From assembly GCF_004210375.1 (NCBI RefSeq), contig NC_134829.1, forward strand, positions 26,924,034 to 26,988,033: a stretch of 64,000 nucleotides of DNA, in the 5' to 3' direction. The translations under genes and the position numbers were made by a program. The notes beneath the pieces were generated by a model. It made no database searches. It saw only the letters and a program-made list of their open reading frames with translations, and was not told the origin of the DNA. Below are positions 50,701-57,690 of this stretch, piece after piece; within the stretch, counting starts at the first letter, position 1, and the number at the start of each line of letters is the position of its first letter. This stretch comes from Tachypleus tridentatus. Taxonomy: Eukaryota; Arthropoda; Merostomata; Xiphosura; Limulidae.

Positions 50701-53700
50701 GCGCCTTTTGGAACCATATAACTATTGCCACGTGTGCACAATACAGTGCTACTGGGCCTGCGCGACACACGCAGTACAGGTGAATCGTACTGAGCCCTAA
50801 AAGAATACACCTTACTGCAAACAGACATCTCAAAGAGCACAGAGGAAACTATCATTTTTAGTATTGATTCATAAGTCACACATTTTATCTTGAGACAGGT
50901 GTTTTTGGTATATGATACTGTCTGCTTCAGCTGGTTACATCCAGTGTAAAAGCTCAGACTTTTTCAGATAACTATGGAAAGTCTATAATGTTAAATCGTT
51001 TGCTTCAATATATTTCCATATCGACATTTTTCACGCTAAACCTTTGAACTTCACAGTTTGATCAAGTATACTAGGCCGTTTTCCAGTTCGAACAAGTGCT
51101 TTGTACCAACAAAATCAATTTCTTAAGTTTTGAATAAAAGCAGGTTGATACCAGTTGGAGAGTGCACGGATAATTCTCCCATAATTCACTACAAAAGGAA
51201 TATATCTGCAGGTTGGTAAATACTATGTCCAATAGTTTTGCGACACAATTTAAAGCTTTTACTACTATACTCACTTTTGTGATAAACCTAGGAATGCTTT
51301 ATTTTCTCTGTACGATGCTGCTTACGTTCCTTTTACAGAAAATATGTTTAAGTTGTCACACCTAGTTCGCAAAAGAGAACCAATGTACTCCGAAATCACG
51401 TGATTGTATATAGATGTGAATGCTTCCAACATCATTGTGAAATATATGATGAGCAATCGCTGTTTTATTACCTCACTCATTAACGAGATATAGAATAAAA
51501 AATGACGCAACGTGCCTAACAATGAATAAAATCAACACTGGTTTGACAAGTGGACGATGCTTGTACACACTATGACCACAGCATTGAAATGTATATTTGG
51601 AATTTCTCTGCTATTGCAAAAAACTGGGCATGATTAGATATTAATATCCAAGGAGTGATATGTCCAAATTTAAAATAAAGAGAGGCACAGTCATTTACAA
51701 AAGCATCAAAGGGCGAGTTCATTTTTCTGCCTACAGCGTTTCCTCATTACTATAAAGGCCCGGCATGGCCAAGCGTGTTAAGGCGTGCGACTCGTAATCT
51801 CAGGGTCGCGAGTTCGCATCCCCGTTGCGCCAAACATGCTCGCCCTTTCAGCCGTGGTGGCGTTATAATTGACGGTCAACCCCACTATTCGTTGGTAAAA
51901 GAGTAGCCCAAGAGTTGGCGGTGGGTGATGATGACTAGTTACCTTCCCTCTAGTCTTACACTACTAAATTAGGGACGGCTAGCACAGATAGCCCTCAAGT
52001 AGCTTTGTGCGAAATTCAAAAACAAACAAATAAACATTACTATAAATACAATTCTGTTACATAATCTAGTAAAACATTTAAATGCAAGCCTCCCATAGAG
52101 ATTCATACTTATCCTACACGAGTAATCCTCAAAGACAGAGCATCAAACTGAAACTTTGTCAGTCTTGTCAGATTAAAGGATTATCTTGTGAGGCCTATTA
52201 AAGTCTATTACCCCTAATCATTTTGCTACTACATGTGCGTTCCGATATAGTTGGTGTGGACTTTCTCAGGAGCCAGACATCATAATATTTTCAGTCCAGC
52301 TGTATTTAACGTCACCAGCCTCCAACAGGTATGATAACATCATGAACCACATACTTGTGGTTGTGTTTCAGGTACAACATTCGGGCGAGTACGTTTGGGA
52401 CATTTTTCTTGAATATTGTCCGTTGACCTCTTGTTCAGTCTTAAACGCTTAGGATTTGTATACTCTTATTTGCTCAGTGTTGCACCAGGAATGTAATGTT
52501 GAAAAGGAATACAACATAAATCTCTGTACAATTTTGACTGCAATCTGATTAGGATCTTGAAGTTCGAAATAATAACACTGTTAATTACACCTGATCAGTT
52601 TTGGTTGTATCTTCTCAATCATCATGACGTAATCTTCATACGCGCGTTATCCCTTTAGATCCACACTTCACATGGCATACGACACTTCTGTATTTAGTTG
52701 ATATGAACAAATGATACCTTACTAACGTTACTTAATTTTAAAAAATAATTATAAAAGTATCTAATTTTCATCGTACGGTGCAATCTCTAACGTAACGTAT
52801 AACTACGTGCAAGGTTCTAATAACAATGCTGTCATTTCAGTTAAATGTAAATTTTTTTTTGGTTATCTTTACATCACAAAATAATTTAATACACAACAAA
52901 AGAGGATCCGGACACTTTATCACAAAACAGCCAACGCCACTTTTAAACTATCTAATATTTATTGAATTTTATAAGGTTTGTTTTGAATTTCGCACAAAGC
53001 TACACGAGGACTATTTGCGCTAGCCGTCCCTAATTTAGTAGTGTAAAACTAGAAGGAAGGCAGCTAGTCATCACCACCCACCGCCAACTCTTGGGCTACT
53101 CTATTTACCAACGAATAATAGGATTGACTGAAAGGGCGATCATGTTTTGTGCGACAGGGATTCGAATCCGCAACCATCGGATTACGAGTCGAGTGCCTTA
53201 ACCACCTGGCCATGCCGGACCCCTACATAAGATTCGACAGATACTGAAAAAATACGAAAGCAGTAAAAAATACGCTCAATTTTGCAAATATTCTTTGAGT
53301 AATTTCATTCAAAGTCAAATAACTTCTGAAGTAAGTATTCGTTTTTGTTGTTGTTCTTTTTCGCTGGCACATAATAAGGCGACTTTCAGTATAACGGAGA
53401 GCTTTAACCTTTCGTCGAAAAAAAATTAAACACTTGCGTTCATGCTTCGTTGTGGACATTAACCAACCTATTATAAATAACGTGTAAGCGTACGTTTCTT
53501 ATCTGTTATTCGTATATATTTTCAGCCGCGGCATAGTGGCTCATAGAATGATTGATTTTTTCAAGTACAAACTTTTATTTCATAGATGCTTCAACTCTTG
53601 ACCGATTTGAGTTCTAATTACAGTTCTGAACTTAGTCAATTCCTTTTTACTGATATACTTACCACGATTAAGGTCGATAATTCAGGTATCTTTCAAGTTA

Positions 53701-55758
53701 CCAGAAACTTTAAATAATTCAAGACGTCGTTACGATAACAGACAAGTCTTAAACTAAGGTATTCAGGAAAACTGCAAGTTAAACTTCTAATCAGGGAACA
53801 AGTCATGACGTTAACAGACGCGATTTAAATTAAGATTTCCTTATGCCTGAAACTTGGAGTTACTAACTAATTACCCGTACATAATTTTTTTCTCTCATTA
53901 TCTTCTCTTTAGACAATACCTATAGTCAGGATTTGTGGAAATTCAATATTTTAGAATTAGGTTAAAGCTATAAAAGGGCTGTCCGTGCAAAGTCGTTCTT
54001 AATTATGAAATAATATACCAGAACGAAGGTAGTTTGTTAACAGTGCCCATCGCCAACTCCTGAGTTGATCTTGTATGACGAAAAGTAGGATCTGACTGTC
54101 ACTCTTATAATGCAACCACGGTCCCAAAGGACGAAACGCATTTTTTTATGGTAATGGGAGACAAGCTATGAATCATTGAATCCAAGTTCGTACACGTTAA
54201 GTCTAGGCTACTCCCGCCCCAAGACTAAAAATGGTGCTAAAACACTTAGCACATTAACGTTAAAATGCGATTTAAACGTAAATCCCACAACCAAATAAGT
54301 AGTTCAAACCACTACTTTTCAAGTTTGTTTACGACGAAATAATATAGTTCTAAATCAACTTGACATGTGAAATCTTAAGTTTTATAAAAAGCGAGTTAAT
54401 AAAGACAAAACTGTATTTCCAGTAACGTGGCCACACATGAATCACTTCACAATACCTGTGGCTCTTTCAAGCAGATCCTCTAAAAAAAAAAAAACAATCC
54501 ATAGGTTTCTACCTTACCCTGACACAGGAGTGACCTCATATGAATACTGTGAATAACTCTCATATTGCCGTTTTTCCTTCAATTTATAACTTTCACACCC
54601 AATTAGTTCCATAAAGTATCATATTGAGTAGTTTTACTCTTTTACCTCCTACAACACGGAATGTAAGAACTCACCAAATGAACTGGGTGAAACCACTCAT
54701 TTTGCTATGTAAAATACACAGCGAATCCCAACAATAGCCAGTAAAGAGTTAATTACAATATTTGTAGCATTTTGTTCATCTATTTCGTTTTTTGTTTTGT
54801 TTTTTTAGATTCATTAATTATTACAATCCTAACTATCAACAAATTCATGGACCCAAAAGCAATCTTTTGCATAAATAGACTTAAAATTGTGTTGGAAAGA
54901 AACTAATGGAGTATAAATCTCAAGTAGTAATTATAAATATCGATTTATCTTGATTGGACGACTTTTTTTTCCATCTTTTCGAGTTAAATCAATTTGTTGT
55001 AACTTGCGATTCTAAGCTGACCACAGACGTTTTAAATACAAATTACTTATACATCTAGCATATAAAGGAAGATTATTTGTTATGACAAAGAAAAGTGAAA
55101 GAAACATTAAATATAGAGACAGCTTTTAACTACAATCTGTTGTAAACTAATATCAAGCTGAAAATATATTTACGTTTTCACACAGGTTCTAAACGTAGCA
55201 TCCTATAGTTAAGTGGCAATTCTCGTAAAGATTCAAGCTAAGAATTTATGAAAAGGTAACCAACAGTTTCAAGTAATATATTACATTTATTATAAAAGTT
55301 ATTTAGGTTTCCAATCCAGAAGACTACAGATTATAAAATAGGATTATTCCGTAGAAGTGCTGACCGTGTAGTAACACTTAATGGATCAACCTCACGGATG
55401 ACGATTAACACATACCTTTACTGTCGATTTGATCAACTGTTATTCAAACGGAATTCAGCTGTTATTAATATTCTTATACGCAAAATGCTTTGTCTTAACG
55501 ACACAAAAGCTTCGAACTTCATTCTTTCGGCGACGAAACCGATAAACTATATAGGTATTGTACCGAATGGCTCAACATACAAATGGTAACCCAATGGGTT
55601 ACCATAGCAACCATCCTGTACACAGACCGGCAGACCCGACCCTTCGTTAGATGCAGTAGATCACAAAGATACCGGACGATCAATGAAAGATAACTTACCT
55701 GGTGTTGCACTCTCTTCACGTTTCGATTCGCTACGGTCGTACTTCCTGTGAGCGACAT
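41150..55758 (-). CDS. RREB1-like: RREB1/hindsight-type C2H2 zinc-finger transcription factor (gene model)
   Basis: The proposed minus-strand coding exons are 55758-55699, 47505-47391, 46732-46518 and 45657-41821, with a further conserved C-terminal frame at 41776-41150. The large exon carries finger pairs in the RREB1 order: an N-terminal trio ([20 protein letters not shown]..), a [10 protein letters not shown] motif (as in human RREB1), the [18 protein letters not shown] pair, [19 protein letters not shown], and the C-terminal [17 protein letters not shown] pair. RREB1/hindsight proteins bind DNA through these fingers and regulate transcription downstream of Ras/MAPK and in epithelial morphogenesis. 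PLNLA near 43,435 resembles a PxDLS CtBP-docking motif (inference). The 3' end is disrupted. Identity is confident; whether this copy is fully functional is not. Confidence 0.8.
41804..41858. repeat. 28-bp tandem duplication inside a zinc finger
   Basis: 'cgagcctcaagtggtcaaga' plus 'cact' occurs at 41807-41830 and again at 41835-41858, with an offset of 28 bp and one extra matching side (gta/gtg). Because 28 is not a multiple of 3, the minus-strand frame meets TGA at 41821-41823. Read without one copy, the finger C-X2-C-X12-H would regain its second His. Confidence 0.93.
41821..45657 (-). CDS. RREB1-like: Giant exon of the RREB1-like gene (about 1,278 codons, 14 intact C2H2 fingers)
   Basis: The acceptor is 'cttcttgttgtag|GCC' (AG at 45659-45658), followed by [18 protein letters not shown] and an unbroken frame to TGA at 41821. 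From the start, fingers 1-3 form the N-terminal trio. After about 95 Ser/Lys-rich residues without a finger come the GFHDV motif and fingers 4-5, then 6-8, 9-10, 11, 12-13 and 14. Finger 15 (CHCC..HIGQY) has Tyr (codon 41914-41916) where the fourth ligand His is expected. Finger 16 (CHLC..DHLRL) is cut by the 28-bp duplication. Human RREB1, as I recall it, has two more fingers between finger 3 and the GFHDL motif; they are absent here. Shadow frames on both strands inside this exon are not genes. Confidence 0.93.
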   Translation of the reverse strand, partial: AAFECSQSQERLYSCPLCEEVVDSPHSFTFHIRQHNPNNYNRTCRVCGKTLSSTSSLDRHMLVHSGERPFNCKICNMAFTTNGNMHRHMRTHSATDKYQESKNISKESKCKSKPKRNIYKVQNNDNSDAVIETLCTSSETVDKRSDNSCNFPAFEKRSNEHQNSGDTKSRELFKFSNSVSIAKDCNTASIQRCSTTPESAKEFESRKALEPTAVGFHDVTFVDFSLDKFSLIAKTYCEQNKRRPSSAFHTFQCPDCNKGFPCESALRLHKMSHDNETTTRCTSCQCYFDSPLSEQLHRLKHVATERSFDDSHLNKDATDSDSNYMEPKKQDFLALLELQSKGFEVALKPPSNREIREGLFENPSYFIYGKSKKEDLKELANEPASDFADIQSILSVTSKSPLLFNIHSSHVASPLNSQPHPVSSVLRKSPLAANEAAISSSLSKGDMVYSIENTNVDNEPKTGLQMRENKGLFCKYCNVTFKSASAFKRHTICHTQDSTTYSCSMCSYTSLDKSTLIRHLRTHNGERPFQCGICQYAFTTKANCERHIRKRHKKANKTEIRNAMQYNPNMAELKSPKEINTKTSVCKYCNVDFKFNRVLRHHLRSLHNSCSRKPFCCTICHLGFSTKNNCIRHVSKQHPDMKDKLSEAVSANITHDTSDQDSLILSDKSPQKNNFCKSASRSQSETSSKINTLMNLALPLQLTSPPPSRADSADLSSIDDIVSAANTLVILSNMSPPQEEPLNLAVHALDLRVKPSLKSQSPKHEKPANVFNRIEYSSPSFVANTQQFCVSPLLLSGSETRTTESDKVLSRSSDSPYTSAFLSTNTPLGHKLKKPKGDVYITFKMVNDKLAPRNKRSFTCIYCSAGFTLKSNMERHIKRKHPEHARPTRNRNFIPSLTSSVQKPNSPTLSSSTRAALRVLVLGNKAQEFNANQKSKDQIGTLVMGNDEQKGLNLIVSEHSGSFETGRINEGPKTLCDNHLNISKTNEIDSCDSGATADLASVSSLIDTANSEAFHQYLMDAGIDNNQTSCNCGVSGKKETEIKEQNDTKSVSNSALSKTKSYRIDSPNSVSCPYCSRKFPWTSSLRRHILTHTGQKPFKCPRCSTWFTTKSNCGRHLLRKHGRNNNIKSITISERSFKCNQCQSSTFSTPGNLRKHYYLKHWSKKGNFFGSRHSGSEVNIHKCCENRSVIVTTCKKGDGLVNYRESKIEVSVSGSDSKLDENLNDVHCHCCDKIFLSHKDLEAHIGQYLDLPSKCHLCDNSYDKKQECLDHLRLAQVS
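45658..46517 (-). other. Intron of the RREB1-like gene containing a SINE
   Basis: Donor side AAG|GTGTTT at 46517, acceptor AG at 45658. Apart from the SINE at 45,831-46,107 nothing is recognised. Confidence 0.5.
45831..46107 (-). mobile_element. tRNA-derived SINE, type A
   Basis: The tail 'ggtttggtttgctttgaatt' lies at the left and the head ends 'ccacctggccatgtcgggcc' at the right. Flanks acttcatagatt and attccatagaat match 9 of 12, a probable aged target-site duplication. Confidence 0.88.
46518..46732 (-). CDS. RREB1-like: Predicted upstream coding exon of the RREB1-like gene
   Basis: The polypyrimidine acceptor is 'tcttcttattctataaaag' (AG at 46734-46733) and the donor AAG|GTGTTT at 46517. 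Starting in phase 1 and ending in phase 0, it fits both the exon before (47505-47391) and the giant exon. It encodes [20 protein letters not shown], then a Lys/Glu-rich stretch ending [13 protein letters not shown]. Human RREB1 has a comparable basic, acidic-patched linker (..IKSPTKPP..KEEK) just before its first CPLC finger. The frame stays open past the donor to a TAA at 46,461, so a short read-through isoform is possible. Confidence 0.55.
47005..47128 (-). mobile_element. Short SINE, type D, diverged
   Basis: The plus strand has 'ttgtaattaagcacagagtt', 'gggctatttgtgctctgccc' and 'gttgtaaatccacaaacaca', matching the type D reference in reverse. Confidence 0.72.
47391..47505 (-). CDS. RREB1-like: Predicted second coding exon of the RREB1-like gene
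   Basis: Acceptor 'ggtacttaccag' (AG at 47507-47506), donor AGAG|GTGTGT at 47390. The phase-0 start matches the donor at 55699 and the phase-1 end matches the exon at 46732. It encodes [20 protein letters not shown] and more Lys/Arg before NPNLNDR, a strongly basic stretch. The three independent phase matches support it. An ATG inside (codon 12) could be an alternative start if exon 1 is not used. Confidence 0.5.
47829..47938 (+). mobile_element. Head portion of a type A SINE
   Basis: 'gcacagcatggcctgctggt', 'gggcgctcgactcgcgagtt', then 'aatgctcgccctttaagccg' and 'cgttataacgtgattgtcaa'. It stops about 110 nt in, at the same point where the neighbouring inverted piece begins. Confidence 0.75.
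47943..48107 (-). mobile_element. Body-plus-tail portion of a type A SINE, inverted against the head piece
   Basis: From the left: tail 'aaggtttgttttgcttttac', 'cgtgcaaagctatacgaggg', then the body to 'aagtgggattaatcac'. Together with 47,829-47,938 it makes one nearly complete SINE whose second half is reversed. Confidence 0.75.
48108..48232 (-). mobile_element. Short SINE, type D, diverged
   Basis: 'aataaagttacacattaggc', 'gagaaatcgaactctggatt' and 'ttactgctagtgcacggagg' give the type D order in reverse, abutting the rearranged type A SINE. Confidence 0.6.
48538..48814 (-). mobile_element. tRNA-derived SINE, type A, with perfect target-site duplication
   Basis: The complete element runs from 'tttgttttgtttttggaatt' to the head 'gcgctaggccatgccaggcc'. 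The 14-bp flank tgagaaattgattg is exact on both sides (48524-48537 and 48815-48828). It is among the youngest-looking copies. Confidence 0.94.
49046..49640. repeat. 53-bp minisatellite interrupted by a SINE
   Basis: About six to seven diverged units with the core '(t)ccatatgaacacaag(c/t)ttt' then 'gtcaattgggtcctg' repeat every ~53 bp on both sides of the SINE at 49,248-49,498. The SINE landed inside a unit, so the tandem array is older. Confidence 0.78.
49248..49498 (-). mobile_element. tRNA-derived SINE, type A, inside a minisatellite
   Basis: The tail is at the left ('gtttgttgtttattttgaat') and the head 'ccacatggctatgccgggcc' at the right. About 25 bp is missing near 'cacgcagtagccttctctaa'. 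Flanks tccatatgaa and tccatacgaa match 9 of 10. Because the flanks are minisatellite sequence they could match by repetition, but their position fits a target-site duplication. Confidence 0.87.
49641..51744. other. Intronic DNA (first intron of the RREB1-like model), nothing recognised
   Basis: AT-rich, with short open frames only. Confidence 0.45.
51757..52034 (+). mobile_element. tRNA-derived SINE, type A, full length with perfect target-site duplication
   Basis: It begins 'ggcccggcatggccaagcgt' and ends 'aaaaacaaacaaataaa'. The 12-bp flank cattactataaa is exact at 51745-51756 and 52035-52046. This is the clearest reference copy for the 5' end of the family. Confidence 0.95.
52047..52974. 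other. Intronic DNA, nothing recognised
   Basis: No repeat or coding signal that I can support. Confidence 0.45.
52975..53221 (-). mobile_element. tRNA-derived SINE, type A
   Basis: From the tail 'ggtttgttttgaatttcgca' to the head 'ccacctggccatgccggacc'. About 30 bp is missing between 'ggattgac' and 'tgaaagggcg', which removes the 'cgtcacattataacgcccc' stretch. The flanks share only a short 'ataag'. Confidence 0.88.
53960..54225 (-). mobile_element. Old SINE with a type A/B body
   Basis: The plus strand shows 'aaagctataaaagggctgtc', 'cgccaactcctgagttgatc', 'gtaggatctgactgtcactc' and 'ccacggtcccaaaggacg', the body order of types A and B in reverse but heavily diverged. Confidence 0.55.
54226..55698. 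other. Intronic DNA, nothing recognised
   Basis: AT-rich with no identifiable element. Confidence 0.4.
55699..55758 (-). CDS. RREB1-like: Predicted first coding exon of the RREB1-like gene
   Basis: On the minus strand an ATG at 55758 opens 20 codons ([13 protein letters not shown], then VKRVQHQ) that end exactly at a textbook donor CAG|GTAAGT. The frame is closed upstream by TAA, so this ATG is the natural start. An overlapping tiny upstream frame (ATG GTT GGC TGA) begins 14 nt before it. Phase 0 agrees with the acceptor at 47505, 8.2 kb away. The link to the zinc-finger exons is by phase and strand only; it could instead be exon 1 of another transcript. Confidence 0.42.
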
Positions 55759-57230
55759 ATCAGCCAACCATTAGTGAAAGAATCACATAGCATACTGTTC
55801 TTTCGCAGGCATGTTTGATGCCATTAGACAAAATTGAAATCAAAACACAAAATATGGTTCATTACGAATAGCTATTATTACTGTATACTAGTAATTCTTC
55901 ATATTTTAAAGATTATTTATATTATTAATAAGTTATTCATAAAATAACCAGTATACTTGTTGGCCACCAGATCCAACCAAAAGTCAGAACAACAGAGAAT
56001 CTCAAAAATAATTTTAAAAAATAGAGGCGCTTCCCTAAACCTATCGCCTTTTTTTTTTTTTTTTTCAGATAGTGAGCCACAAAACAAAAACTGTTTGATT
56101 ATACATCTGGCAACAGCAATTGTTTTAATTTTAAAAGCTTTCCATGTCTAACTGACATCCAATGAAAGAACAGATTTCAGAAAAATAAAAGTAATTTTAA
56201 TAAATAATTTACTTCTATAAATCGTCTGTAGGGTTTTGTGTGTAATATTATTGCTGTTTTAAAAGGTATTCAAAAGATCTATAAAACTTTTGATAACACT
56301 TAAGGACATTGGTTGATAAAAAGAGTTAATATCGTTTGTCAAGTTTAACAGGTAGTTTTGGTTGCGCAGGACTCTTGTTTGAAAGCAGTACAAGCGTACT
56401 GAAGAATTCACTTAGAACGAGGTCCAACTTTCACAAGCTATTCCGTAACCTCACCACAAACTGAAAGCGTACATACAAGATGGCGGAGATTTTTTGGCTT
56501 TCTTTTTATAGAACACCATTACGAATAAGGTACTGGCAAACAGAAAAACAGTATTTAAGTTGGAAAACTTGTTGATGGTCTTCAGTTTTAAATAACAAAT
56601 GAAAAAAAGATCCCTGAACTAATTGATGATCATAATTTGATCAAATAGGCTTAACAATAAGTTTGCTACTTAACTCTAGAATAACCGATAACTGCTTGTA
56701 GTTACTGACTTTACTGGTTATGTTCATTAAAGATATACGAGACACACACAAGAAATCAGTTTAAAGTATAATCAATACTATAGTTAATCCCGCTAAATTC
56801 CTCTGGATATTTGTTATTGAAACCGAGTAATTTTTTTCCCCAATTGGCTCAGTTATTTTTCTTTATCCAGAGTGTTCTAACAGGCAAACGCATAATATTA
56901 TTTAATATGATGCAACATGTGGACTCTGTGGTAGTGAACGGTATAAAAACGAATCCGTAATTTGAGGATTAAATTATAAAGTAATGACATCTGGTTTCCA
57001 CGATCTCAACAATATAATCAGCCCAAGTCTCGTCTTTGAGATGAATAATATTAATAATTGGAAGAAAAAATCATTCAAGATTATTCTTAAATCCAAGCAA
57101 CAACACAAACAAAAGATGGTATACTCCACCTTTGTGAAGTTTTTAGCTTGCTGGTTAATTATTAATTTCAACTTTAAAGCATAGGACATGGGCTAGTAAT
57201 GTCTACCGCTACAAGATTTACTTTTAACTT
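55759..57230. other. Upstream region of the RREB1-like gene
   Basis: No repeat recognised. It contains a poly-T run near 56,050 and the motif CAAGATGGCGG at 56,476-56,486. Promoter elements should lie in its left part if the exon-1 call is right. Confidence 0.35.
56476..56486 (+). promoter_or_regulatory. YY1-like motif CAAGATGGCGG
   Basis: The sequence CAAGATGGCGG is the core YY1 site often found just downstream of metazoan start sites, sometimes overlapping the start codon. Here the ATG opens 32 plus-strand codons (MAEIFWLSFYRTPLRI...). It lies about 720 bp upstream of the minus-strand exon 1, so it could mark a divergent transcript or be chance. Confidence 0.3.
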
Positions 57231-57690
57231 AGCCCCCTAGTGATTCAACCGTAAGATTGGAGGCTGATAACACTAAAAACCGGGTTTCGATAGTCGTTGT
57301 GGGTAATATATAGATACCCCATAAAACCTGGTTTCGTTTCGATAGTCGTTGTGGGTACAATTTAGATACACCATAAAACCGGGTTGCGATAGTCGTTGTG
57401 GATACAATATAGATACCCCATAAATCCGTGTTTCGATAGTCGTTGTGGGTACAATTTAGATATACCATAAAACCGGGTTTCAATAGTCGTTGTGGGTACA
57501 ATATAGATACCCCATAAATCCGTGTTTCGATAGTCGTTGTGGGTACAATATAAATACCCCATAAATCCGTATTTCGATAAACGTTGTGGATACAATATAA
57601 ATACCCCATAAAACCGTATTTCGATAAACGTTGTGGGTACAATATAGATACCCCATTTTGTAGCCTCGTACCTTTCGTTATCCTTAACCT
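57231..57690 (+). mobile_element. Type D SINE with an internal eight-fold 47-bp expansion
   Basis: It starts as a normal type D head ('gccccctagtgattcaaccg', 'ctgataacactaaaaaccgg'). From about 57,278 the B-box-plus-tail segment is repeated eight times at 47 bp: 'aaaaccgggtttcgata', 'gtcgttgtgggtacaata', 'tagatacccc'. After the last unit it leaves through 'attttgtagcctcgtacctt', matching the normal SINE continuation 'attgtgtagctttgtgctt'. The unit is therefore SINE-derived. The minus strand is open in all three frames across it, which is not evidence for a protein. Confidence 0.82.

Noticed and set aside
51757-51840. Functional tRNA gene
   Set aside because: The tRNA-like segments with A and B boxes are heads of SINEs, followed by SINE bodies and flanked by target-site duplications; none folds as a clean tRNA by eye.
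57229-57642. Overlapping minus-strand frames of 137 and 77 codons with a repeating YPQRLSKYGF-type peptide
   Set aside because: All three minus frames are open because the 47-bp SINE-derived unit lacks stops; no start context, splice sites or family.
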